From assembly GCF_020991325.1 (NCBI RefSeq), contig NZ_JAJMLX010000004.1, positions 1-52,977 on the forward strand: a stretch of DNA of 52,977 nt, read 5' to 3'. The DNA is from Bordetella petrii (GTDB taxonomy: Bacteria; Pseudomonadota; Gammaproteobacteria; Burkholderiales; Burkholderiaceae_B). How positions within the stretch are numbered: the first letter of the stretch is position 1; every line of letters begins with the position of its first letter. The translations under genes were made by a program, and so were the position numbers. Shown piece by piece: positions 30,854 through 41,042 of this stretch. The notes under the pieces are model-generated. The model ran no database searches and was not told the DNA's origin. It worked only from the letters and a program-made list of their open reading frames with translations.

Positions 30854-33301
30854 TCAGAAATTCACCGTCGCCGATAGCAGCAGCGAGCGCCCCTCGCTCA
30901 CATTCAACGTACCGGCTCCCGGATACGTGGTCCAGAAACTCTTGTTGAACACGTTGCGCAGGTTGGCTCTCAGGGTAATCGGATACCCGGCCTGCTCCAG
31001 GACATAGCGTGCGCCAAGATCCATCGTGGTCCAGGGCTTGATGGACTGGGTGTTGGCGGCATCCACATATTGCCGGCTGGCATACATCACGCGGGAAGTC
31101 AGTGTCAGCCCGGTGGCAAAAGGCGTGTCCCATTCCACGCCCAGCGTGACGTGGTGGCGCGAGGTGCCGGGCGCCGTCTTGCCATTATTGACGCCGCCCG
31201 CGGTCTGGGTGAGTTTCGCGTCAAGCAGCATGTAGCCTCCCAGGACGCGCACGCCGCGCCATGGTTCGCCTGCCACGTTGAGTTCTATGCCGCGGTTACG
31301 CTGTTCGCCGTCGGCGTTCAATGTATTGGAAACTGGGTCGGCAATGGCGGACGCCTGTTCGATCTGGAATGCAGCCAGTGTCGTGCTCAGTTTTCCCCAA
31401 TCGACCTTGACGCCGGCTTCGTACTGTTTCGACAGATACGGTTCCAGGACTTCGTTGGCGTTCGCGTAACTGGCGCCAACGACGGCGCCTTGCTGCATAC
31501 CCTCGATATAGCTGCCGTATAACGACACGTATTCCGCCGGCTTGAACAGCATGCCCACCACGGGTGTATACGCTGTCTTGTCATAGCGTGACGTGCGCGC
31601 ATTGGTGGCGATGTTGTAGTTGTCCGCCATGATCTTCTGCTTGCGCACGCCCAGCGTCAGTTGGGCGCGCTCGTCCAGGATGGACAGTGTGTCGGACAGC
31701 GCGTAGCCCGATAGCACCGTCCGGCTGATGCGGTTGCGTGACGGGGCGCTGGTGTCGGGTTTGTCCAGGAAGACGGGATCATAGATGTTGGAACTGATCG
31801 AACCCAGCGTTGTCGTCCCGGCGCTGGTGCGGTCTGCCTTGTAGCCATTCACGCTGAAGCTGACGTTATGCCGCACCGGCCCCGTATCCAGTTGCCCGCG
31901 CAGCCCGGCTTCGCCCACGGTGCGCTCGATGCCCGTGAAGTTCATGCGGGTGGTGCTGAGGAAATCTCCGTTTTCCTGCAACTGGGTGCCGAAATCCAGT
32001 ACCTGTTTCCAGTCGGTGTTGCTGCGGCCGACGCTGGCGTATGCGGTCCATTTTTTATTGATATCGAATTCGCCGCGCAGCATACCGTAGGTGTCCTCGG
32101 TGTCGACGAAATTCCAGGGGGACATGAAGCTCTTGCCGGCCGATGGCGGGTTCGGAATGGGCTGCCCGACGGCGGGGGCGATGGTGCTGTTCGCGCGGTC
32201 GGTGCGCATATTCTGGTAGCCCACGTCCGCCGACACGCGAAACCGGTCGCCGCGATAATCCAGGCCCAGGGTAAAAGTGCCCAGCTGTTGCGATTGCTGG
32301 TCGACCGAGGTGTCGCCGTCCCGGTACATCGCGTTCAGGCGGATGCCGACGCGGTTCTCGGGCCCGAAGCGGCGGCCCAGGTCCAGGTGGCCGCCGAACT
32401 GCGAATCGGACAGGTAACTGGCCGTGAACGAGGTCAGGGGGGTGTCTGCCGCGCGCTTGGGTACCAGGTTAATGGCCCCTCCGGTGCCGCTGGGCGACAT
32501 GCCGTTCAGGAACGCGGTGGGCCCCTTGATGATCTCGACGCGTTCGATGCCCGTCAAGGTGGTCTGGTTATTCGGCGCCAGGCCGAACAGGCCGTTGAAG
32601 CCGATCGATCCGTTGCCCAGCAGCAGCCCGCGCACCGTGAAGGTGTTGGCATAGCTGGCATTCGTCGGGTCGACATTCAAGATGGCCGGATCATTGGTGG
32701 CGATGTCGGCCACACTCTGCGCTTGCTGGTTCTCGATGGTTTGCACCGTATAGCTGTTCACCGAGAACGGTGTGTCCAGCATGTCCCGGTCGCCCAGCAC
32801 GCCCATTCCGGCGCCGCGCGCCACCTGGCCTCCGGCATACGGCGCGGGCAGGTCCGGGCGGTCGCTGCTTGCGCCTACGACCGTGACGGCCGGCAGTTCC
32901 GCTGCCGCGCCTGTTTCGGGGCGTGCGCGCAATGAGTAACTGCCATCCGGACGCAGGACAGGTTCCAGTCGAGTGCCTGCCAGCAGCGCCGCCAATGCCT
33001 GCGGCACGCTGTAGCGGCCCTGCAAACCCGCTGTCTGTTTACCCGCCACCAGCGTGTGATCGAACGTCAGCAGAATCCCTGACTCGTTGCCGAAGCGCGC
33101 AAGGGCTTGCCCCAGATCGCCCGGAGGCAGGTTGTAGATAGCCTCGGCGGCTTGAGCATACGCTGGTGCCACCAACCACATTGCCGCCAGCCCCGGCACG
33201 CCCATGGCGAGCATATTCCGGTACGCGCGACGGACAAGGTGCCGCCCGACGGCGGTGCGGGTGGTGAAGAAGAGCGTTCTGTTCAGCTTGCGCAGGGCCA
33301 T
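30854..33301 (-). CDS. TonB-dependent siderophore receptor with signalling domain
   Basis: An 815-residue transducer. The start at 33301 (MALRKLNRTLFFTT) has AAGGA 7 nt upstream; a longer frame exists but lacks one. The signal peptide ends at APAYAQA. The STN domain is at ~55-130 (IYNLPPGDLGQALARFGNES to YSLRA), followed by a TonB box-like LPAVTVVG, plug (FSVNSYTVQTIENQQA, VEIIKGPTAFLNGMSPSGTG) and barrel ending LLLSATVNF. The plan is FhuE/FpvA-like, for hydroxamate siderophores. It is the third gene of a sigma/FecR/receptor set. Confidence 0.93.
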   Translation of the reverse strand: MALRKLNRTLFFTTRTAVGRHLVRRAYRNMLAMGVPGLAAMWLVAPAYAQAAEAIYNLPPGDLGQALARFGNESGILLTFDHTLVAGKQTAGLQGRYSVPQALAALLAGTRLEPVLRPDGSYSLRARPETGAAAELPAVTVVGASSDRPDLPAPYAGGQVARGAGMGVLGDRDMLDTPFSVNSYTVQTIENQQAQSVADIATNDPAILNVDPTNASYANTFTVRGLLLGNGSIGFNGLFGLAPNNQTTLTGIERVEIIKGPTAFLNGMSPSGTGGAINLVPKRAADTPLTSFTASYLSDSQFGGHLDLGRRFGPENRVGIRLNAMYRDGDTSVDQQSQQLGTFTLGLDYRGDRFRVSADVGYQNMRTDRANSTIAPAVGQPIPNPPSAGKSFMSPWNFVDTEDTYGMLRGEFDINKKWTAYASVGRSNTDWKQVLDFGTQLQENGDFLSTTRMNFTGIERTVGEAGLRGQLDTGPVRHNVSFSVNGYKADRTSAGTTTLGSISSNIYDPVFLDKPDTSAPSRNRISRTVLSGYALSDTLSILDERAQLTLGVRKQKIMADNYNIATNARTSRYDKTAYTPVVGMLFKPAEYVSLYGSYIEGMQQGAVVGASYANANEVLEPYLSKQYEAGVKVDWGKLSTTLAAFQIEQASAIADPVSNTLNADGEQRNRGIELNVAGEPWRGVRVLGGYMLLDAKLTQTAGGVNNGKTAPGTSRHHVTLGVEWDTPFATGLTLTSRVMYASRQYVDAANTQSIKPWTTMDLGARYVLEQAGYPITLRANLRNVFNKSFWTTYPGAGTLNVSEGRSLLLSATVNF

Positions 33302-33394
33302 ATCGGCGTCCTTGGTCAGGTAGAAAATGAGGCTTCTATCTGTAAGGCCGAACGAAAAACCCAAACAGCTCACTTTAATTGAAGAAAAGTGCAA

Positions 33395-34369
33395 TCACGA
33401 ACGGCGCGCACGCAGCGTAAGCCAATAATTCGTGTAACGATGCACGTCCACCGGTAGTTCATATTCCAGCGCGCGCAGGACTCGATCCGTGTCCCCGAGT
33501 GGAAATGTTCCCGAAACCTGCAGTTCAGCTATTTCGTCTTCACAGCCTAAATGGCCCCGCCGGTAGCGCGCCAGTTCATGCAGGAACTGGCGCAGGGGCA
33601 TTGCCGTGGCCACCAGCATGTTGCGCGTCCATGTGGCGCTGGTTTCCTGGGCAGGGCCGGCAGGGGCAGCGCGCGTGCCGTCAAAGCGCACGCGGAAGCC
33701 GGCATGCACGACTTCCGCCGCGGAGCCGTTGCGCGTTGTGCGGACTTCCACCGCGCCCTCATAAACCTGCAGCTCGCTGTCATCGCCATGTTGCCGCACC
33801 AGGAAGCGTGTGCCCAGGGCTCGCAATGTCCCGTGGGCGGTGTCCACCAGGAATGGGCGGGCCTCAGGCAAGGCATCTGCCGCGGTCGTCACCAGCATTT
33901 CGCCGCGCAGCAGCACCAGCCTGCGTTCGGCCGCGCCATAGCGGATATCGACGGCGGTGTGGGTGTTCAGCACCACCAGTGAACCGTCTGGCAGCCTTAT
34001 TCGGCGAATTTCGCCGACTCGCGTGGATTCGTCGGCGCGCCAGTCTGTCCACGGCGCCAGGCCGATGGTTGCCGCCCCTGTTCCGGTTACCCCAGCCAGC
34101 AACAATAGTGTCTTGATGGCCTGGCGCCGGCCGGCGCGCCGTGGCGTCAGTAGCGTGGCTTGAATCAGGGGTTCGGGAACGCCATGCAATTGCCCAGTTA
34201 CCTGCTGCACGCGTTGCCATGCGCGTTCATGCTCCGGATCCGCCTGCCGCCAGTCCAGGCACGCCTGGCGCAGCGATGCGGTGGCCGACTCGGACTGCAA
34301 GTCGACCCACCATTGAGACGCGCGGCGCACAAGGCCGGGGTCCAGGGCCGGGCAAGGGGTCGATGCCAT
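33395..34369 (-). CDS. FecR-like anti-sigma / sigma regulator
   Basis: A 324-residue protein. The cytoplasmic N-domain has RRASQWWVDLQSE and WRQADPEHERAWQRVQQV. One membrane helix follows at ~83-103 (TLLLLAGVTGTGAATIGLA). The FecR domain has GEIRRIRLPDGSLVVLNTHT and HGTLRALGTRFLVRQHGDDS, and an STN-like C-terminus has LQVSGTFPLGDTDRVLRAL. It begins 16 nt after the sigma gene and precedes its receptor by 93 nt. It couples receptor occupancy to the partner sigma factor. Confidence 0.93.
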   Translation of the reverse strand: MASTPCPALDPGLVRRASQWWVDLQSESATASLRQACLDWRQADPEHERAWQRVQQVTGQLHGVPEPLIQATLLTPRRAGRRQAIKTLLLLAGVTGTGAATIGLAPWTDWRADESTRVGEIRRIRLPDGSLVVLNTHTAVDIRYGAAERRLVLLRGEMLVTTAADALPEARPFLVDTAHGTLRALGTRFLVRQHGDDSELQVYEGAVEVRTTRNGSAAEVVHAGFRVRFDGTRAAPAGPAQETSATWTRNMLVATAMPLRQFLHELARYRRGHLGCEDEIAELQVSGTFPLGDTDRVLRALEYELPVDVHRYTNYWLTLRARRS

Positions 34370-34385
34370 GTCTGCCTTGGCTACG

Positions 34386-34889
34386 TTACGGAAGCAGGCA
34401 GCATTGGGTAAGCCCCCGCACGATATGGCGTTTTACGGTGGACACCGAGATTTGCAGCTCGGTGGCGATACGTTCGTGTGTCCATCCGCTAAGCTGCGAC
34501 AGCAGGAAAGCCCGGCGCACCGCCGATGGTAATTGGTCTAGCAGTGCGTCCAGGGCGCTTAGCGCTTCCAACTGAAGCGCCCGCGTTTCCGGAGAGGGCT
34601 GCAAGGGTTCGGGAAGCTGCTGCAACGCCTCTAGATAGCGCTGTTCCAGGCGCTGGCGCCTGCGAAAGTCATACACCAATCCATTGGCAATGGTCGCCAG
34701 GTACGAGCGCGGTTCCCGGATAGGGATAACTTCGCTTTTGCTCAGGATCCGGACAAACGTGTCCTGGGCCAAGTCTGCCGCATGGTGCACGCATCCCAGC
34801 TTGCTGCGCAGCCACTTTTGCAGCCAGAGGTGATTCTCTGCGTACAGATCCTCGATAGCGTGGCTAGGGGATAGCGGGCCTGCGGGCAT
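34386..34889 (-). CDS. FecI-like ECF sigma factor
   Basis: A 167-residue ECF sigma factor. Region 2 has LYAENHLWLQKWLRSKLG and HAADLAQDTFVRIL, then EPRSYLATIANGLVYDFRRR. Region 4 has LDQLPSAVRRAFLLSQLSGW and THERIATELQISVSTVKRHI. A Fur box lies 20 nt upstream. It is the partner of the FecR and receptor genes that follow it and is clearly paralogous to, but diverged from, the sigma factor at 21175. Confidence 0.93.
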   Translation of the reverse strand: MPAGPLSPSHAIEDLYAENHLWLQKWLRSKLGCVHHAADLAQDTFVRILSKSEVIPIREPRSYLATIANGLVYDFRRRQRLEQRYLEALQQLPEPLQPSPETRALQLEALSALDALLDQLPSAVRRAFLLSQLSGWTHERIATELQISVSTVKRHIVRGLTQCCLLP

Positions 34890-34908
34890 GGCTGCGTGGG
34901 AGATGGAT

Positions 34909-34933
34909 GAAAATGTTAATAATAACCATTTTC
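34909..34933 (-). promoter_or_regulatory. Fur box upstream of the second fecI
   Basis: GAAAATGTTAATAATAACCATTTTC has outer arms GAAAATG / CATTTTC, and its first 19 nt match 14 of 19 Fur consensus positions. It is the only AT-rich block between the sigma gene and the LysR stop. Confidence 0.72.
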
Positions 34934-34949
34934 ATGACCGTGAGGGGTA

Positions 34950-35888
34950 TCAACGTTGCGGAAGCCTCCACTCCCTCTCTACCTGCTCCACCATTCCCCT
35001 TGCCACCGGCGTTTGTTCCCGTTCCTTCAAAGTCACCAACCCCAGCACCCGGCTGACCTTCGGCCGCACCAGCGGCCTGACCACCAACCCCAGGCTCAAC
35101 GCATCCGCCAGGGTTCCCTCGGGCACGATGCCTATCCCCACGCCCTTGGCCACGAATTGCATCATGGTGGTGAACTGGGTCACCGTAATGGTGTGCGCCA
35201 GGTTCAGGCCGGCGGTGACCGCCGTTGCATCGATCAGCCTTCTCGTGCGCGAATCCGATGGCAGCGACACCATCTGCTCATTCTTCAGCGCGCTCCAGGC
35301 CACTTGCCGCTGCTGCTCCAGCCTATGCCCCTTCGGCAGCACCACATGGAAATACTGCGTGCTCAAGGGCGTTTGTGTGAAGATCGAGGCGATGTCATCC
35401 AGGTAGGTCAGCCCAATATCCGCCACGCCCGACCTGACGCTCTCGATCACGTTGCCGTGCACGCCTTCGTAGACATGGATACTTACGCCCGGATGGTCGC
35501 GCTTGTACCGCGCGACGATGGCGGGCAGCACGGTGCAGGCCACCGACATCACCGATGCGATCACCACCTGGCCGCGTTGCTCGGCGGACCTTCCCTGTAC
35601 TGCCTTCAGGTAGATCTGCATGTCGTTCAGCACGCGCTCGGCCAGGGCCACGAATTCCTTGCCGGCATCGGTGATCTCCACGCTGCGCGTGGTGCGGTTG
35701 AAAAGCGTCAGCCCTATCTGCCGCTCCACGCGCTGCACGGTGCGGGTCAGCACGGGCTGGGAAATTTCCAGTGCAATGGCCGCGGCGTTGAAGCTGCCGT
35801 AGTCGGCCACGGTTTTCACGGCTAGCAGTTCCTTGGCGCTCAGGTCTGGCTGGTCTGGATGGATCATGGCGATGGCCTGCAAGAACAC
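34950..35888 (-). CDS. LysR family transcriptional regulator
   Basis: A 312-residue LysR regulator; a start 7 codons later (MIHPDQPDLSAKELLAV) is equally likely. The helix-turn-helix has YGSFNAAAIALEISQPVLTR and VERQIGLTLFNRTTRSVEIT. The effector domain has QVVIASVMSVACTVLPAIVA and VADIGLTYLD, and ends GIGIVPEGTLAD. It is divergent from the UGSC / CoA-transferase / thioredoxin-reductase operon at 36026, with a 137-nt AT-rich intergenic region, so it is the likely regulator of that operon. Confidence 0.92.
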   Translation of the reverse strand: MFLQAIAMIHPDQPDLSAKELLAVKTVADYGSFNAAAIALEISQPVLTRTVQRVERQIGLTLFNRTTRSVEITDAGKEFVALAERVLNDMQIYLKAVQGRSAEQRGQVVIASVMSVACTVLPAIVARYKRDHPGVSIHVYEGVHGNVIESVRSGVADIGLTYLDDIASIFTQTPLSTQYFHVVLPKGHRLEQQRQVAWSALKNEQMVSLPSDSRTRRLIDATAVTAGLNLAHTITVTQFTTMMQFVAKGVGIGIVPEGTLADALSLGLVVRPLVRPKVSRVLGLVTLKEREQTPVARGMVEQVEREWRLPQR

Positions 35889-35943
35889 AATTGAACGAAA
35901 GACGGCCGAGGCCGCGGCGCATTCTATTTATGTGATTTTGGCA

Positions 35944-35978
35944 ATTATTTAAGTCAATAGATTCAGATTGGAAATAAT
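35944..35978. promoter_or_regulatory. Possible LysR binding region
   Basis: ATTATTT (35944-35950) and AAATAAT (35972-35978) form a spaced inverted repeat in the AT-rich gap between the divergent LysR gene and the UGSC operon. Spacing is long, so this is tentative. Confidence 0.35.
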
Positions 35979-36025
35979 ACGCGCAATCTCTAAGATCGGC
36001 TCATCCCCTTGAAGGAGCACAAGAG

Positions 36026-37126
36026 ATGAGCGCAGCCATGCAGGAAAACCAGGTCGATGCCGGCATCGACCTGGTCGAGTACTACTACGAAAAGGGCTTC
36101 AGCGACGGCTTGCCGGTGGTGCCGCCGACGCAGGAGAAAATCGACGCCGTCATACAGGTACTGGGCGGCGATCCGGATTTCGTGGAATGCAAGGTGGCGC
36201 CGCGCTGGGGCGAGCTGACGCGCGAGGTGCTGGCCATCAATATGGTCATGGCGGGCTGCAAGCCGGAATACGCGCCGGTGGTGCGGGCGGCGATGCTGGC
36301 GCTGACGGACGCGGCGTTCAATTTGAACGGGGTACAGGCCACCACGCACGTGGCGTCGCCGCTGATCGTGGTGAATGGGCCCATTGCCAAGGCGCTGGGT
36401 ATGAATGGCGGGGCGAATGCCTTTGGTTCGGGCAACCGCGCCAACGCAACCATCGGCCGCGCGGTGCGCTTGATGATGCTGAACGTGGGCGGCGCCTGGC
36501 CGGGGGATCTGGACAAGAGCACGCTGGGGCATCCCGGCAAGTACACCTATTGCGTGGCCGAGAACGAGGCGCAAAGCCCGCTGGCGCCGTATCACGTGGA
36601 GCACGGCTACAAGCCGGACGATTCGACGGTGTTCGTCATCGCGGCCGAGGCGCCGCACAGCGCCACCAACCATGTATCGAACGACCCGGAAGGGATCCTG
36701 GACACGATTTGCTCGGCGATGAGCACCATTGCGTCTAACACGGCGGTGCTGGGCGGGCACATGGCGGTGGCGCTGGGGCTGGAGCATGCCAAGACCATTG
36801 CCCAGCACGGCTGGAACCGGGCCGACATCCGCAATTACATTTTCATGAACCACGGCAACCGGTTCATCGACCTGGCTTACGGGCATCGCTACGGCAAGGT
36901 CTACAACCGCAATCTGCCCAAGTGGTACAAGCGCGAAGACGACACGCGTATTCCGATCATCCACAGCCCGGACAACATCCACTTGTTCGTGATGGGTGGC
37001 GAGGCGGGACGGTTCTCGGCGGTGATTCCAGGCTGGGGGCACATGAGCACGCCGGTATTGCGGCCGGTGAATGTGGCCGTTGCGCCGGAAGGCCCGGATT
37101 GTTCCAGCGGCACTTGCTCACTTTGA
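36026..37126 (+). CDS. UGSC-associated large subunit-like protein (unknown function)
   Basis: A 366-residue soluble protein with GAAGGAG upstream. Conserved-looking blocks are KGFSDGLPVVPPTQEKIDAV, REVLAINMVMAGCKPEYAPV, QATTHVASPLIVVNGPIAKA, NAFGSGNRANATIGRAVRLM, STLGHPGKYTYCVAENE and IHLFVMGGEAGRFSAVIPGW. This is the partner usually found fused or adjacent to UGSC-motif (seleno)proteins; its reaction is not established. The tail ends PDCSSGTCSL, a two-cysteine CxxxxC motif that could relay electrons or bind metal. It is 13 nt from the UGSC gene and in one operon with CoA-transferase, Bug and thioredoxin-reductase genes. A redox enzyme complex is likely but inferred. Confidence 0.72.
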   Translation: MSAAMQENQVDAGIDLVEYYYEKGFSDGLPVVPPTQEKIDAVIQVLGGDPDFVECKVAPRWGELTREVLAINMVMAGCKPEYAPVVRAAMLALTDAAFNLNGVQATTHVASPLIVVNGPIAKALGMNGGANAFGSGNRANATIGRAVRLMMLNVGGAWPGDLDKSTLGHPGKYTYCVAENEAQSPLAPYHVEHGYKPDDSTVFVIAAEAPHSATNHVSNDPEGILDTICSAMSTIASNTAVLGGHMAVALGLEHAKTIAQHGWNRADIRNYIFMNHGNRFIDLAYGHRYGKVYNRNLPKWYKREDDTRIPIIHSPDNIHLFVMGGEAGRFSAVIPGWGHMSTPVLRPVNVAVAPEGPDCSSGTCSL

Positions 37127-37139
37127 TCGGGAGACGACC

Positions 37140-37736
37140 ATGTTGATGAAAACAGAAAACGGCCAGGTGCGTGTGTACGACCCCCGCGGGGTGATCCGCT
37201 CGGTGGCGCAACCCACGGCCAAGCGGCGCGCCAGCCTGGACGGGCTGCGCCTGGGGGTGCTGGACAATTCCAAGTGGAACGCCAACAAGCTGCTGCGCGG
37301 TTCCATCGAGGCGCTGGGCAAAGAGATCGACTTCGCGGCGGTGAACTACTACGTGAAGCACAGTTTCTCGAAAGACGCCGCACCGGAACTGATCGAGCAG
37401 ATCATCGCGGAGAACGACATCGTGTTGACGGCCATCGGCGACTGCGGGTCGTGCACGTCGGGCTGCCTGCGCGACGCGATCGCGCTGGAACAGCAGGGTG
37501 TGCCCACGGCAGTGATCGTGACCACCGAGTTCGTGAAAGAAACGGTGCTGACGCGCGAGGCCCTGGGCATGCACGAACTGGAGCCCATCATCATCGCGCA
37601 CCCGGTCAGTTCGATCACCATGGAAGAGGTGGCGCACCGGGTGTCGCAGATTCTGCCGCAGGCGCAGGCGGTGTGGACGGGTTCGCAAGGCGGGGCCGCG
37701 CAGGAATACTTGAAGTCCCATCGAACGCCCGATTGA
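37140..37736 (+). CDS. UGSC-family protein, cysteine form
   Basis: A 198-residue protein with GGGAGA upstream. It has LRLGVLDNSKWNANKLLRG at ~37-54, then TAIGDCGSCTSGCLRDAI with the CGSC motif at 102-105 and another Cys at 109. VPTAVIVTTEF and IIIAHPVSSITMEEV complete the fold. In selenoprotein relatives the first Cys of this motif is selenocysteine (UGSC), so Cys102 is the likely redox nucleophile. The codon is TGC, not TGA. Reaction unknown in the family. Sits between its large partner and a CoA-transferase gene that starts 2 nt after its stop. Confidence 0.78.
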   Translation: MLMKTENGQVRVYDPRGVIRSVAQPTAKRRASLDGLRLGVLDNSKWNANKLLRGSIEALGKEIDFAAVNYYVKHSFSKDAAPELIEQIIAENDIVLTAIGDCGSCTSGCLRDAIALEQQGVPTAVIVTTEFVKETVLTREALGMHELEPIIIAHPVSSITMEEVAHRVSQILPQAQAVWTGSQGGAAQEYLKSHRTPD

Positions 37737-37738
37737 TC

Positions 37739-38992
37739 ATGGGCGCGCTATCCGGATTGCGGGTGCTGGATCTTTCACGTGTGCTGGCGGGGCCGTGGTG
37801 CGCGCAGACGCTGGCGGACATGGGCGCCCAGGTGGTGAAGGTGGAGCGCACCGGCGCGGGCGACGACACGCGCGCCTGGGGGCCGCCCTGGCGCGATGCG
37901 CCATCGGGCGGCGAGCGGGATTCAGCGTACTTTCTTAGCGCCAATCGCAACAAGCAGTCGGTGGCGGTGGATTTTTCGCGGCCGGCGGGGGCGGATCTGG
38001 TGCGCCGGATGGCGGCCCGGTGCGATGTGCTGATCGAGAATTTCAAGGTGGGCAGCCTGGCGCGCCACGGGCTGGGGTATGAAGACCTGGCGCCCTTGAA
38101 TCCGCGCCTGGTGTATTGCTCGATCACGGGTTTCGGCCAGCAGGGGCCTTATGCGCAGCGCGCGGGATACGACTTCCTGATCCAGGGCATGGGCGGGCTG
38201 ATGAGCATTACCGGCGTTCCCGATGGCCTGCCGGGCGCGGGGCCGCAGAAGGTGGGGGTGGCGCTCACCGATCTGCTGACAGGCATGTACGCGGCCACGG
38301 GCATCCTGGCGGCGGTGATGGAAAGCCGCGCCACGGGCCAGGGCCAGCATCTGGATGTGTCGCTGCTGGATGTGCAGATCGCCAGCCTGGCGAACCAGGC
38401 CATGAATTATCTGGTGGGCGGCAAGGCGCCGGGGCGGCTGGGCAACGCGCATCCCAACATCGTGCCTTACCAGGATTTCCGTACGCGCGATGGCTACCTG
38501 ATCCTGGCGGTGGGCAACGACCTGCAGTTCCGGCGGTTTTGCCAGGTATGCGGGCAGGCGGAATGGGCGGACGATGCCCGCTACGCGACCAACCCGGCGC
38601 GCATCGAGCACCGCGACGAGCTGGTCGGCGGGATAGCTCAGGTGATTGCGCAGCGGGACACGGCGCACTGGATCCAGGCCCTGGAGGCGGCGGGCGTGCC
38701 GTGCGGGCCGATCAACACCATCGAACAGGCGTTCGCGGATGCCCATGTGGTGCATCGGCAGGCGCGGGGCTCCATCGCGTCTGCGCACAAGGGCAATGTG
38801 CCCACGGTGGCCAGCCCGATACGCCTGTCGCGCACGCCAGTGGAATATCGCCACGCGCCGCCGGGGCTGGGGCAGGATACGCGGCAAGTGCTGGGCGAGT
38901 GGCTGGCCATGGAGCCGGCGGACATCGACCGGCTGATGGAACAGGGGGTGGTGGCAGGCAGCCAGGGCCAGGCACCCGCTGGGGCGGCATAA
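37739..38992 (+). CDS. CaiB/BaiF family (class III) CoA-transferase
   Basis: A 417-residue CoA-transferase; the start at 37739 opens MGALSGLRVLDLSRVLAGPW. Other marks: LADMGAQVVKVERTG, ANRNKQSVAVDFS, DVLIENFKVGSLARHGL, TGFGQQGPYAQRAGYD and catalytic Asp178 in GVALTDLLTGMYAATG. The C-terminal domain has EAAGVPCGPINTIEQAF. It begins 2 nt after the UGSC stop, so it is part of the same transcript. It would activate an organic acid as its CoA ester; the donor and acceptor are not readable. Confidence 0.93.
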   Translation: MGALSGLRVLDLSRVLAGPWCAQTLADMGAQVVKVERTGAGDDTRAWGPPWRDAPSGGERDSAYFLSANRNKQSVAVDFSRPAGADLVRRMAARCDVLIENFKVGSLARHGLGYEDLAPLNPRLVYCSITGFGQQGPYAQRAGYDFLIQGMGGLMSITGVPDGLPGAGPQKVGVALTDLLTGMYAATGILAAVMESRATGQGQHLDVSLLDVQIASLANQAMNYLVGGKAPGRLGNAHPNIVPYQDFRTRDGYLILAVGNDLQFRRFCQVCGQAEWADDARYATNPARIEHRDELVGGIAQVIAQRDTAHWIQALEAAGVPCGPINTIEQAFADAHVVHRQARGSIASAHKGNVPTVASPIRLSRTPVEYRHAPPGLGQDTRQVLGEWLAMEPADIDRLMEQGVVAGSQGQAPAGAA

Positions 38993-39032
38993 CGCCGCGA
39001 CACGACAAGCAAATCCTTCAAAGGAGCGAGAC

Positions 39033-41005
<1,973 letters not shown>

Positions 41006-41042
41006 GATATCGCGTTCGTCGCCAAGATCCGGTAGCACTGGC

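Noticed and set aside
37441-37449. In-frame TGA selenocysteine at the UGSC motif
   Set aside because: The codon at the Sec position is TGC, so it is a normal cysteine and no SECIS element is required.
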